Part shown: positions 1 through 8,961 of the stretch, piece after piece | Position numbering within the stretch: the first letter of the stretch is position 1 | Layout: every line of letters starts with the position of its first letter | Translations under genes and position numbers: made by a program | The notes under the pieces: generated by a model | Database searches by the model: none | What the model was told of the DNA's origin: nothing | The model's input: only the letters and a program-made list of their open reading frames with translations | DNA from: Sulfidibacterium sp964549335 | Lineage (GTDB): Bacteria > Bacteroidota > Bacteroidia > Bacteroidales > F082 | Reading direction: 5' to 3' | Length of the DNA stretch: 64,000 nt | Assembly (NCBI GenBank): GCA_964549335.1 | Contig: CAZJUQ010000020.1 | Location: forward strand, 111,944-175,943

Positions 1-1
1 T

Positions 2-748
2 CAACTTGTTTTACCTTCATTGTTTCTAATGAGTTTATCCCCTTCAAAAGGTTTATCCACCTCCGAATTAATTCCGAAATTACGTGAATTGTTAAAGCCT
101 GCAGGTGAGGATTTGGAAATTTTGTCAGGTAGAAAAGATGATAAATTTTCTCAAAAAGTTAGAAATTTAAAAGCTCACGATACTTTTGAAAAATATGGAT
201 TAGCGAAATATGAAGGTGGAATATTTAAAATAACGGAAAAAGGATTGGAATATTTGCAAGAAAACATTGACAAGTTAAGATACTTACTCGTAAATGATTT
301 TAAGTGGGAAGATATTAAAGGAGGACTTGAAATAATTGATAAATCTGCCAAAGAAAAAAGAAAAATTGAGATTTTTGATGAAACAATGTCAATCCAGGAA
401 GGGGTTAAAAAGATTGTTCAATCAAGAGTATATGAACGCTCGTCGAGATTAAGACAAATCGCCATTAACCATTATACAAAAGATGGTGATATTTTATGTA
501 AAGCATGTCAATTCAGTTTTCAAAAATTTTATGGAGATATAGGAAAAGGATATATTGAAATTCACCACATTAAACCAATATTTAAATACGAAGATGAAGA
601 ATTGGATAAAACTATTTACAATGCACTTAATAATGTAGTACCGTTATGTTCCAATTGCCACAGAATGATACACAGAGATTGGAAAAATCCTTTGGAAGTC
701 GATTTTTTGATTGATCAAATTAATAAAAACGGAATATTTAAAAGGTAA
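2..748 (+). CDS. HNH endonuclease with winged-helix N-terminus (5' end outside window)
   Basis: The frame is open to the first bases of the window, so the true start probably lies upstream; an internal TTG at 20 or ATG at 29 are weaker choices. Numbering from the TTG, residues 1-85 resemble the winged-helix domain found at the N-terminus of Mrr-type restriction enzymes (ending GIFKITEKGLEYL). The C-terminal part is an HNH nuclease domain: zinc cysteines C160/C163, the HH pair at 182-183 in IEIHHIKPI, the NNVVPLC asparagine near 204, and C210/C213 with H214 and H218. Such fusions are usually restriction or defence nucleases cutting double-stranded DNA. No methyltransferase is visible downstream, so a modification-dependent enzyme or an orphan nuclease is possible. 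The HNH call is firm; the biological target is unknown. Confidence 0.85.
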   Translation, partial: QLVLPSLFLMSLSPSKGLSTSELIPKLRELLKPAGEDLEILSGRKDDKFSQKVRNLKAHDTFEKYGLAKYEGGIFKITEKGLEYLQENIDKLRYLLVNDFKWEDIKGGLEIIDKSAKEKRKIEIFDETMSIQEGVKKIVQSRVYERSSRLRQIAINHYTKDGDILCKACQFSFQKFYGDIGKGYIEIHHIKPIFKYEDEELDKTIYNALNNVVPLCSNCHRMIHRDWKNPLEVDFLIDQINKNGIFKR

Positions 749-792
749 TCATAGATGTTAGAGTAACCAGTAAAATACAAAACCATTAAAAG

Positions 793-1650
793 ATGAAAAA
801 GATAATTTTATTATTCACGGGATTAATTTTTGTATATGCCTGTACCACAGTTCCTATCACCGGTCGTAAACAATTGAATATGATACCGGCACAAGAGATG
901 TTGTCATTAAGCAGCCAGCAATACGGTGAGTTTTTAAAAGAACACAAATTGAGTGATGACAAAGAGTCGGCCGAAATGGTAAAGCGGGTGGGGAAGAGGA
1001 TTCAATCGGCGGTTACACATTTTTTGGTTCAACAAAACCGGGCGGATTTGCTCGAGGGTTACAATTGGGAGTTTAACCTTGTGGAAGATAAACAGGCAAA
1101 TGCCTGGTGTATGCCCGGAGGCAAAGTAGTGGTTTACACGGGAATTTTACCGATTACCAAAGATGAAACGGGTTTGGCGGTGGTTATGGGACACGAGATA
1201 GCACACGCCATAGCCGAACACGGAAGCGAACGTATGAGTCAGGAACTGGTACGCCAGCTTGGCGGTATGGCATTGGATGTTGCCTTGAATGACAAGCCCG
1301 AAGAAACCAGGGCGTTGTGGCTTACGGCATACGGTTTGGGGTCGGAAGTGGGTGTTATGCTCCCGTACAGCAGGATGCACGAGTCGGAAGCCGACCACCT
1401 GGGACTTATTTTTATGGCTATGGCGGGATATGACCCTTCGTATGCCCCGGAATTTTGGGAAAGGATGAAAAGTCTTAACAATACTCCCAAACCTCCCGAG
1501 TTTTTAAGCACACACCCCTCCGATGAAACAAGGATAGCCAATCTGAAAAAATGGCTCCCGGAAGCAATGAGGTATTACAATAAAGCTGAAAAAGATGGTA
1601 ACGGGGGAAACAATTCAACCGGTAGTACGGGCAAAACAATAGGCTTGTAA
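793..1650 (+). CDS. M48 family metalloprotease, lipoprotein
   Basis: Periplasmic zinc protease of the M48 family, related to LoiP/BepA, which degrade misfolded outer-membrane proteins. The first 17 residues are a lipoprotein signal ending in a VYAC lipobox (Cys17). The zinc site HEIAHA is at residues 134-139 (H134, E135, H138), and the third ligand is the Glu in ESEADHLG near residue 200. Length (285 residues) is normal for this family and there is no TPR extension as in BepA. The tail after residue 265 is Asn/Gly-rich and low in complexity. It stands alone, convergent with the carbamate kinase gene. The substrate cannot be told from sequence. Confidence 0.93.
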   Translation: MKKIILLFTGLIFVYACTTVPITGRKQLNMIPAQEMLSLSSQQYGEFLKEHKLSDDKESAEMVKRVGKRIQSAVTHFLVQQNRADLLEGYNWEFNLVEDKQANAWCMPGGKVVVYTGILPITKDETGLAVVMGHEIAHAIAEHGSERMSQELVRQLGGMALDVALNDKPEETRALWLTAYGLGSEVGVMLPYSRMHESEADHLGLIFMAMAGYDPSYAPEFWERMKSLNNTPKPPEFLSTHPSDETRIANLKKWLPEAMRYYNKAEKDGNGGNNSTGSTGKTIGL

Positions 1651-1695
1651 ATATAATGTTCGCACAGCACTGTTTCGTGCCCTAAACGGAACATA

Positions 1696-2640
1696 TTAAA
1701 CAATGGTAATCCTTGTGCCGCCGTTATCCACTCCCAGCAAGGTGGTTTCGGTAATAATTGTATCTTTACCGGTACGTTCCACAAAATGTATTGCCGCCTT
1801 TATTTTGGGTGCCATACTGCCTTCACCGAACTGTCCCTCCTCAAGGTAACGTTTAGCCTCTTCGAGCGACATTCTGTCAATGGCTTTTTCTTGCGGAGTG
1901 TTAAAGTTGATGAAAACTTTTGGAATATCCGTCAGAATAAAAAACTTGTCGGCTCTGATTTGTGCCGCCAGCCGCGACGAAGCCAAATCTTTATCTATTA
2001 CGGCATCTATGCCCTGAAGTTTGTTCTCTTCAACGTAATAACAAGGTATTCCGCCGCCACCCACGGCTATAACAATATGTCCTTCGCGCGCAATCTTTTC
2101 AATGGTCTTTTGATTGAAAATGGCAAGAGGCTCGGGTGACGCCACAACTTTACGCCAACCCCTTCCCCGTGCATCTTCTTTGAAAACGGAACCCGTCTCT
2201 TTCATTATTTTTTCGGCTTCCTCTTTTGTGTAGTATGGTCCTACTGGTTTGGTCGGGTTCTTGAAAGCCTCATCGGTTTTGTTTACGAGAACCTGGGTGA
2301 TAATTGTTATTATATCCCTGTCTTTGTCGCGCGACATCAGAACGTTTCTTAACTGTTGTTCCAGAATGTATCCGATAAATCCTTGTGAATATGCCCCGCA
2401 TACATCCAATGGCATCTCGGGAATGCCGTACATTTTGTGACCGGCATCGTTGGCAAGCATGATGTTTCCCACCTGGGGACCGTTGCCATGAGTTATAACC
2501 AAATTGTATTTGCGTTTCATCAATTTGAGCAATTTTTTACTTGCTCTGTATGCATTCTCTTCTTGTTCTTCAATGGTGCCTTTTTGTCCGGCTCTCAATA
2601 GTGCGTTTCCTCCAAATGCTACAACGGCTAACTTTTTCAT
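1696..2640 (-). CDS. arcC: Carbamate kinase
   Basis: Reversible transfer of phosphate between carbamoyl phosphate and ADP, giving ATP, carbamate and then ammonia plus CO2. The 314-residue length and the amino-acid kinase fold are typical: FGGNALLRAGQ at the N-terminus, ITHGNGPQVGN near residue 50, AVGGGGIPCYY near 195 and DKDLASSRLA near 220. It normally ends arginine, creatinine or purine (allantoin/oxamate) fermentation. No arginine deiminase or ornithine carbamoyltransferase is present here. Instead it is divergent from the xanthine dehydrogenase operon, with a 134-bp gap holding a promoter for each direction, so a link to purine breakdown is plausible but inferred. Confidence 0.95.
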   Translation of the reverse strand: MKKLAVVAFGGNALLRAGQKGTIEEQEENAYRASKKLLKLMKRKYNLVITHGNGPQVGNIMLANDAGHKMYGIPEMPLDVCGAYSQGFIGYILEQQLRNVLMSRDKDRDIITIITQVLVNKTDEAFKNPTKPVGPYYTKEEAEKIMKETGSVFKEDARGRGWRKVVASPEPLAIFNQKTIEKIAREGHIVIAVGGGGIPCYYVEENKLQGIDAVIDKDLASSRLAAQIRADKFFILTDIPKVFINFNTPQEKAIDRMSLEEAKRYLEEGQFGEGSMAPKIKAAIHFVERTGKDTIITETTLLGVDNGGTRITIV

Positions 2641-2675
2641 AATTAACGGTTTAAAATTTATGAAAATGAAAGATG

Positions 2676-2683
2676 CAAAGGTA
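2676..2683 (-). promoter_or_regulatory. -7 element of arcC promoter (TACCTTTG)
   Basis: Read on the minus strand, this matches the Bacteroidota -7 consensus TAnnTTTG exactly. It lies 35 bp upstream of the arcC ATG. No clear -33 TTG at the ideal distance was found. Confidence 0.5.
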
Positions 2684-2742
2684 ATAAAAAAGTATTTGCT
2701 GAGTGATTAAGCCTGCTAATTAATTTTAAATTGAAAAAAACC

Positions 2743-2750
2743 TATTTTTG
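2743..2750 (+). promoter_or_regulatory. -7 element of xdh operon promoter (TATTTTTG)
   Basis: Exact TAnnTTTG match, 24 nt before the ATG chosen for the xanthine dehydrogenase small subunit. Its position argues against starting that gene at the TTG (2748) that forms the end of this element. Confidence 0.55.
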
Positions 2751-2774
2751 AAAATTAATTTTTATAAAAAAAGC

Positions 2775-4199
2775 ATGCAAGAAATCGCGTTACAATTTTT
2801 TCTTAACGATAAATACAAGGAAATACGTATTCCGGCAAATACTACGGTACTCGAATATATACGGAATTTTGCCGGTTTGACGGGTACAAAACTCGGCTGC
2901 GGCGAAGGCGATTGCGGCTCGTGTACAATAGTAATGGGTGAACTGAAAGGCGGTAAGATGGTTTACAAAGCCGTTAATTCGTGTATTGTGCCGGTTGCAA
3001 AAATGCATCATAAACACATAGTTACCGTTGAAGGTTTGTCGGACGGTAAAACATTGCATCCCGTTCAGAAGGCAATTTTGGATAATCATGCCACGCAGTG
3101 CGGATTTTGTACCCCGGGGATTACAATGTCGTTGTTCGGTTATTTGTCGGCCGGCGGTGACCACGACGAAGAGGGTGTCCGTTTAGCCCTTGAGGGGAAT
3201 TTATGCCGTTGCACGGGATATAGATCCGTAAAATCGGCCTCGGCAGTTACTCTGGATTATTTTAATGAAAATGATTTTGTGTTTCCCCCCTATTTCGAAG
3301 AGGTTAAAAATAGATTGAAAGAATTCAAACGGAATGATGCCCACGGTTTCAACGATGACTATTTTATTCCGGAAAACCGCCGCCGGTTGATTGATTACAT
3401 AAAGCAAAAAGACGGATATAAAATTATCTCGGGAGGTACCGACCTGTTTGTGTTGAGAAACCTGAAAGATGTTGAATACGGAAAATTGCTGGATATCTCT
3501 GACGTTGACGAGTATAAAACCATTGATGTTAAAGAGGATGAAGTTGCAATAGGGGGTAGTGTTACCTTGTCGGAAATACTCGAAAACGGATACTTGAAAG
3601 AGAAAATACCGGTTCTTTCGCAAACCGTAAAGTTGATGGCGTCGAAACAGATAAGGAACATTGCCACATTGTCGGGAAACATTGCTAATGCTTCCCCTGT
3701 TGCCGATTCGGTACCGGTTTTGTTGTCGGCAGGTGCCGTTTTACACCTTTTGTCGCCACATGGCGAAAGAGAGCTCTCTTTAAACGATTTTTACATCTCA
3801 TATAAAAAGACCGCCTTAAAAGAGGGCGAGATAATAGAAAAAATAGTTATTCCCGTAAAAGATAAATACCTCTTTTCCTTTGAAAAAAGTTCGAAACGCA
3901 AGGCTGTGGATATATCAACGGTTAACTCTGCCGTAGCGGTAAATGTTAAAGACGGCATTGTAAACGACATTAAAATTTCGTACGGCGGAATAGCTCCCGT
4001 GCCGTGCCGTATCGAGAGCGCCGAACGCTACCTGTCCGGAAAAACATTAAACGTAAAAAATGTATTGAAAGCGGCGGAAATTGCAGCCGGCAGCGTAAAA
4101 CCCATAACCGATGTGCGCGGCAGTGAAGTGTACAGAAAAACCCTGGTAAAAAACCATCTTGTTAAACATTTTCACAACCTTTTTCCCGAAACTATTTGA
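2775..4199 (+). CDS. xdhA: Xanthine dehydrogenase small subunit (2Fe-2S and FAD)
   Basis: Electron-transfer subunit of a molybdenum hydroxylase that oxidises hypoxanthine and xanthine. The N-terminal ferredoxin-like domain holds one 2Fe-2S cluster (CGEGDCGSC plus a downstream Cys), followed by the helical 2Fe-2S domain (QCGFCTPG and LCRCTGY). From about residue 190 comes the FAD-binding domain (ISGGTDLF, IRNIATLSGNIANASPVAD) and the CO-dehydrogenase-flavoprotein C-terminal domain. Fusing Fe-S and FAD parts into about 475 residues is the XDH arrangement. I start at ATG 2775 (MQEIALQFF) since the frame's earlier TTG overlaps the promoter. The stop overlaps the region just ahead of the next gene, indicating translational coupling. 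Confidence 0.95.
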   Translation: MQEIALQFFLNDKYKEIRIPANTTVLEYIRNFAGLTGTKLGCGEGDCGSCTIVMGELKGGKMVYKAVNSCIVPVAKMHHKHIVTVEGLSDGKTLHPVQKAILDNHATQCGFCTPGITMSLFGYLSAGGDHDEEGVRLALEGNLCRCTGYRSVKSASAVTLDYFNENDFVFPPYFEEVKNRLKEFKRNDAHGFNDDYFIPENRRRLIDYIKQKDGYKIISGGTDLFVLRNLKDVEYGKLLDISDVDEYKTIDVKEDEVAIGGSVTLSEILENGYLKEKIPVLSQTVKLMASKQIRNIATLSGNIANASPVADSVPVLLSAGAVLHLLSPHGERELSLNDFYISYKKTALKEGEIIEKIVIPVKDKYLFSFEKSSKRKAVDISTVNSAVAVNVKDGIVNDIKISYGGIAPVPCRIESAERYLSGKTLNVKNVLKAAEIAAGSVKPITDVRGSEVYRKTLVKNHLVKHFHNLFPETI

Positions 4200-4201
4200 T
4201 T

Positions 4202-6502
4202 ATGAAAAAACAACCGCACCATATTAACGGAAAACTGCATGTAACAGGACAAACCCGTTTTATTCTCGACGAAATAAAACCGTCGGGATTGTTATACATG
4301 AAAATTCTTTATTCGGTACATGCCAGAGCAAAGATAGTATCGGTAAATACCTTCGATGCCCTAAAAACAGAAGGAGTTGTAGGTATATATACGGCTAAGG
4401 ATGTTCCTGGTAAAAATCAAATAGGAGTGGTAATGCATGACGAACCTTTGCTTCCTTCAAACGAGGTTTCGTATGTGGGACAGCCGGTTGCAATAGTGGT
4501 CGGCGAAAGTCCCCGGGCTTGCAAGAGAGCCGTTGATGCCATAAACGTAACATACGAGCCCCTGACTCCGGTACTTACCATCGAAGATGCATTGGAAAAA
4601 GGCATGGTAATAGGGGAAGAAAACCTATTGAAAAAGGGTAATCCTGAAGCGGTTTGGGAAAAGTGCCCCAATATTATCGAAGGAGAAGTCAGGGGAGGCG
4701 GTCAGGAACATCTGTATTTGGAAACCCAACGCACAAGGGTTGTGCCCGACGAAGACAACCACTATTATGTATATGCCGGAACCCAATCGCCGTCCGAAAC
4801 ACAGGAAATTTGTGCCCGGGTGTTAAATCTAAACGCCAAAGACATTACCGTTGAGGTAAAACGCCTCGGCGGAGCTTTTGGCGGCAAAGAGAGAAGTTCG
4901 GTGATATTTTCCGCACTTGCTGCATTAGCATCGTATAAAACCGGCAAACCCGTTGAGTTTGAGATGAGCCGCCACGACGATATTGCTTATACAGGCAAAA
5001 GACACCCTTTTGTAACCAAATACAAAGTGGGATTTGACGATAACGGAAAACTTATTGCCGGAGATTTTAAAATATATTTGAACGGCGGAGCTTTTACCGA
5101 TTTGTCGCTTGCAATATTGGAACGTGCCGTGTGGCATATCGACAACGCATACAATTTTCCCCACATAAAGGTTTGCGGTAAAGCATTGCGTACAAATTTG
5201 CCTCCCAATACCGCCTTCAGGGGTTTCGGTGCTCCTCAGGGAATTTTTTCGATAGAATACATAATGCAAAGGATTGCCCGTAAAACAGCTATTGACATTT
5301 TTGATATACGTTTGACAAATACATACAAGGAAAACGGATTGACTCCATACGGACAAGAGGTGAAGGAGGTCTGTTTCGACGAGATTTTTTCAGTGCTGAA
5401 GAAAAACTCGAATTACCGACAATTGAGAAAAGAGTGTGACGACTTCAACCGTAGCAATAAATTTCTGAAAAAGGGCATAGGTTTGGTCCCCGTTAAATTC
5501 GGAATATCTTTTACGGCAACATTTTTAAATCAAGCCTCGGCGCTGGTATGGGTATATACCGACGGAACAGTGTCGGTATCGCACGGAGGAATAGAGATGG
5601 GACAGGAACTTAATACCAAAATAGCACAGATTGTTGCACGTACTCTCGGTGTTGAGTTCGATAAAATAAAAATTGAGAGTACAAATGTAAAGCGTGTGGG
5701 AAACTCCTCTTCCACGGCGGCATCGAGCGGTACCGATTTGAACGGAAATGCAGCAAAACTTGCAGCCGCCGAAATAAAATCAAGACTCGTTTCCGTGGCG
5801 GCACAAATGCTGGGAACGGACATAGAGGATAATATTGTTTTTGAAAACGGATTGGTGTTCGATAAAAGCGGTACCGGTGCAAAGCTGAAATTTGCCGATG
5901 TTGTGAAAAAAGCATACATGGACAGAATTAACCTCGGTGCCCAGGCGTTTTATAAAACACCGGGTATCCATTTCGATACAAAAAAGAGAAACGGCAAACC
6001 CTTTTACTATTTTGTTTTCGGAGCGGCGTTGTCGCAAGTGGAGATAGATACTTTGACCGGTGCCACAAAGGTTGAAAAGGTCTTTATAGTTCACGAAAAC
6101 GGACAATCGGTAAATTTGGAAGTGGATTTGGGACAAATAGAAGGGGCATATATCCAGAGTATGGGATGGGTAACCATGGAAGAGGTTGTTGTTAACGGAA
6201 AAGGTGAAAACCTGTCAAATACCACCTCCACATATAAAATTCCCACATACGACGACATACCCGGTACCTTCGAAGTGGAAATTTTGAGCCGCGACAGAAA
6301 ATTCTCTTCCGTTTTCGGAAGCAAAGGTATAGGCGAACCCCCGTTTATATATGGAATATCGGCATTTTTGGCAATAAAAGATGCCGTTGAGAGTGTGGGA
6401 AATCATAAATTTGAAGTGGAACTGCAATCGCCGGCAACACCCGAAAGGGTTTTGAATGCCGTGGAAAAAATAAAGCATTATGCCGATGACGGAGATATAT
6501 GA
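4202..6502 (+). CDS. xdhB: Xanthine dehydrogenase molybdopterin-binding (large) subunit
   Basis: Catalytic subunit, 766 residues from ATG 4202, two bases after the small-subunit stop. Features of true xanthine dehydrogenases are present: GGAFGGKE with the Glu that contacts the purine, NTAFRGFGAPQG with the substrate Arg, and a C-terminal GIGEPPF holding the base Glu. The moco-binding loops (GGIEMGQELNTKIAQI, SSSTAASSGTDLNG) match the family. Residues for purine binding favour xanthine over aldehyde or CO substrates, though nicotinate- or other purine hydroxylases cannot be excluded. The gene overlaps the next one (xdhC) by 23 bp. No molybdopterin-synthesis genes lie in the window. Confidence 0.94.
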   Translation: MKKQPHHINGKLHVTGQTRFILDEIKPSGLLYMKILYSVHARAKIVSVNTFDALKTEGVVGIYTAKDVPGKNQIGVVMHDEPLLPSNEVSYVGQPVAIVVGESPRACKRAVDAINVTYEPLTPVLTIEDALEKGMVIGEENLLKKGNPEAVWEKCPNIIEGEVRGGGQEHLYLETQRTRVVPDEDNHYYVYAGTQSPSETQEICARVLNLNAKDITVEVKRLGGAFGGKERSSVIFSALAALASYKTGKPVEFEMSRHDDIAYTGKRHPFVTKYKVGFDDNGKLIAGDFKIYLNGGAFTDLSLAILERAVWHIDNAYNFPHIKVCGKALRTNLPPNTAFRGFGAPQGIFSIEYIMQRIARKTAIDIFDIRLTNTYKENGLTPYGQEVKEVCFDEIFSVLKKNSNYRQLRKECDDFNRSNKFLKKGIGLVPVKFGISFTATFLNQASALVWVYTDGTVSVSHGGIEMGQELNTKIAQIVARTLGVEFDKIKIESTNVKRVGNSSSTAASSGTDLNGNAAKLAAAEIKSRLVSVAAQMLGTDIEDNIVFENGLVFDKSGTGAKLKFADVVKKAYMDRINLGAQAFYKTPGIHFDTKKRNGKPFYYFVFGAALSQVEIDTLTGATKVEKVFIVHENGQSVNLEVDLGQIEGAYIQSMGWVTMEEVVVNGKGENLSNTTSTYKIPTYDDIPGTFEVEILSRDRKFSSVFGSKGIGEPPFIYGISAFLAIKDAVESVGNHKFEVELQSPATPERVLNAVEKIKHYADDGDI

Positions 6503-7238
6503 CAAAATACGAAATGCCGTGGAAACAGGTAAAACGGCATATGTTATTACGGTAATAAAAATTTTCGGCAGTACACCCAGCCGCTTGGGTGCCAAAATGT
6601 TAATTGATGAGGACGGATATTCGGACGGGACAATAGGGGGGGGCAATCTCGAACAAATGGTTATTAAAAAAGTGCTCAAACTGAAACCCGACACGTTGCA
6701 GGTATGGGAAATAGACCTCGACAGCGAAGCGAAAATGGCATGCGGTGGCAGGGTGGTTCTGATTGTCGAGCCGCTTTTTTCAAAAGATAAACTTTACATA
6801 ATTGGTGGAGGGCATTGCGCAGTTCAACTGTCGGAATTGGCGGCAAAAGGAGGTTTTAACGTAACGGTTATCGACAACAGGGAAGAGTGGGCTAATAACA
6901 AAAAGCACCCCTTTGCCAAAAATATTGTAGCTCCGTACGACTCGGTTGAAAATCATATTACCTTCGGGAAAGATACATATATCGTTATTATGACACACCG
7001 GCACAGATACGATATGGATGTTGTTGAAAAGTTGTTGGATAAAGAGTATGCATATCTCGGGATGATAGGCAGCAAAAGCAAAGTGGCGAAGACAGCGGAA
7101 AATTTAAGAAGGAAAAATTTCCCCGAAGCGTTAATAAAAAAGATATATGCCCCCATAGGTTTACAAATAAATTCCGATACTCCGTTCGAAATAGCCGTCT
7201 CCATTATGGCACAATTAATTGCCGTAAAAAACAAATAG
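6480..7238 (+). CDS. xdhC: XdhC/CoxI family maturation factor
   Basis: XdhC-type proteins bind molybdenum cofactor, support its sulfuration and deliver it to xanthine dehydrogenase. The N-terminal XdhC_CoxI domain (residues 10-75, including GGGNLEQ) and C-terminal Rossmann-like XdhC_C domain (IIGGGHCAVQLSELAAKGG, YLGMIGSKSKV) are both complete. Start ATG 6480 lies inside the end of the large-subunit gene; a second ATG two codons later (6486) is equally possible. The overlap shows it is translated together with xdhA-xdhB. Length of 252 residues is normal. Confidence 0.93.
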   Translation: MPMTEIYDKIRNAVETGKTAYVITVIKIFGSTPSRLGAKMLIDEDGYSDGTIGGGNLEQMVIKKVLKLKPDTLQVWEIDLDSEAKMACGGRVVLIVEPLFSKDKLYIIGGGHCAVQLSELAAKGGFNVTVIDNREEWANNKKHPFAKNIVAPYDSVENHITFGKDTYIVIMTHRHRYDMDVVEKLLDKEYAYLGMIGSKSKVAKTAENLRRKNFPEALIKKIYAPIGLQINSDTPFEIAVSIMAQLIAVKNK

Positions 7239-7306
7239 CGTTATTGTAATTTTTCATGTGGAAATCAGAGGCTGATAAATATGGTAAGCATTGATAACGC
7301 CTGATG

Positions 7307-7978
7307 TTAGTCGCTCTTGTTGAGTATCTCTTTGCTTTTTTGTTCGCCGAACATATAGACCAGTCTCAGTGAAATGAGATTATTATACTGTTGGCGGGTA
7401 AACTTGGTATTTGTGTCGCAGTTTGTAAATTCGCGTTCACGCAAAGGCATCAGACTGTACGAATACCGTACGTTGAACTTTAAAGGGCCTTTTATTTTAA
7501 TCCGTACTTCTCCTATTATGTTGAAATCGTTAATTTTATACACGCCGTTTTTAACGGTTGTCGGGGTTTTAATGCCGTTTTCCCATTCCGATGCTCCCAC
7601 TAACCTGCCCCACGAGAAACCCGCTCCGGCTGTAATAAAATCCTTGTCGGTATAATGTATTAACACGGGCACCTCGGCATAATTGAGCCGCAGTTTGTAT
7701 TTGTAAGTGCAAATAGTGTCGTAAACTTTTGAATTTTGTCTTGCCCCCTTTTGGTTATAAAGTATTTCAATTGAGACATCCCAATTTTTTCCGAAAGGTA
7801 TCATGGCGCCTGTTCCTATGTTGAGGCCGAATTTTTTAAAACCGTAAAACATATCGCCGTCCACTTGCGACAGGTTGAAACCGGCTATTGCTTCGCCTTT
7901 AATAATTTGCGCCGGTAATCTTTGCGATAATGATATGAAAATTAAAACCGGTATTAAAAATGCTGCTTTTTTTATCAT
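7307..7978 (-). CDS. PorT-family outer-membrane beta-barrel protein
   Basis: Predicted small outer-membrane barrel. A signal peptide (residues 1-23, ending LPAQ) is followed by alternating short beta strands rich in Gly/aromatic residues (GEAIAGFNLSQVDGD, FGLNIGTGAMIPFG, NYAEVPVLIHY). The 'AEVPVLI' strand is characteristic of the PorT/OMP-b-brl_2 families in Bacteroidota. The protein ends with a strand (LISLRLVYMFG) followed by a short charged tail instead of a terminal aromatic. It is a single gene with no partner; role unknown (barrel, binding or transport). Confidence 0.8.
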   Translation of the reverse strand: MIKKAAFLIPVLIFISLSQRLPAQIIKGEAIAGFNLSQVDGDMFYGFKKFGLNIGTGAMIPFGKNWDVSIEILYNQKGARQNSKVYDTICTYKYKLRLNYAEVPVLIHYTDKDFITAGAGFSWGRLVGASEWENGIKTPTTVKNGVYKINDFNIIGEVRIKIKGPLKFNVRYSYSLMPLREREFTNCDTNTKFTRQQYNNLISLRLVYMFGEQKSKEILNKSD

Positions 7979-8053
7979 AACCTCCGTTTGAAATGCAACG
8001 CAAATATCCGAAAATAATTGTTGATACGGAATTTGAGAATGGAAAAATAGGTA

Positions 8054-8914
8054 TTAATTTTTTTGATTTTCGCCCGACAGTCCCAGCTCCAAAACCAATT
8101 TTTGTTGCAGAGTGGCGGGTTGGATGCCGTAACGAATTTCTCCTCTTACACTGAACGATATTTTTCCTGTTTCTTCCGAAACCACTATTGCAATGGCATC
8201 GGATATTTCGGTAATACCTATTGCAGCCCTGTGGCGCAAACCTGCGTGGTGACTAACTTTCTTTTTTGTAATGGGAAGAATGCACCCTGCCGCCTTGATT
8301 TTGTTTCCTGTAATTATCATCGCGCCGTCGTGCAGCGGACTGTTTTTGAAGAATATGTTTTCTATCAATGTTGCATTTATATCGCTGTTTATCAGCTCGC
8401 CTGTCTGTACATATTGCAAAAGTTCGTTTTCGCGTGTTATTACTATCAGTGCACCCTGTTTTATCTCGCTCATACGCTGGCAGGCTTTTACTATGGGGTC
8501 TATATCAAGGTCTATTTTATAACGGAAAAATTTATTTAAACTTTTAAACTTTACATTGTATTTTGCCAAAAAACCGGGGTTTCCCAATTCCAAAAGAAAT
8601 TGGCGTATCTCGGGTTGAAATATTACTATCAATGCAATAATCCCTACGCTGAAAAATGCACCGAGAATATCCGAAAGCATCTCCATTTTCAGCGCAAAAG
8701 TTATTTTCCATAAAACGAAAACCGCTATAACACCCAACAAAATATTTACGGCGGCAGTGCCTTTTAGTAGTTTGTAAAAAGTAAAAAGCAACACTCCCAC
8801 CAAAAAAATATCCACCAGGTCGAGAATACGTATGTGTATAAACAGTAAATCCAATTTATTCAAAATTTTTTCAAAGATAATAAAACATTTCCATGTATAA
8901 TACCAACAATTCAT
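8054..8914 (-). CDS. cdaA: Diadenylate cyclase CdaA
   Basis: Makes cyclic di-AMP from two ATP at the inner membrane. Three N-terminal membrane segments (roughly residues 30-50, 57-75 and 85-103) precede the DisA_N catalytic domain, which carries DGAMII and the RHRAAIG motif. Both active-site motifs are intact. In this phylum c-di-AMP adjusts potassium and cell-wall balance. The annotated ATG gives about 20 residues more than most relatives; a TTG near residue 21 (before DLLFIHIRILDLVD) could be the real start. It is monocistronic; no glmM or CdaR partner is adjacent. Confidence 0.93.
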   Translation of the reverse strand: MNCWYYTWKCFIIFEKILNKLDLLFIHIRILDLVDIFLVGVLLFTFYKLLKGTAAVNILLGVIAVFVLWKITFALKMEMLSDILGAFFSVGIIALIVIFQPEIRQFLLELGNPGFLAKYNVKFKSLNKFFRYKIDLDIDPIVKACQRMSEIKQGALIVITRENELLQYVQTGELINSDINATLIENIFFKNSPLHDGAMIITGNKIKAAGCILPITKKKVSHHAGLRHRAAIGITEISDAIAIVVSEETGKISFSVRGEIRYGIQPATLQQKLVLELGLSGENQKN

Positions 8915-8961
8915 AACCTGTTTTTTTCAATGGTTGGAGTAATGACTCTTGCAGAATTTAT

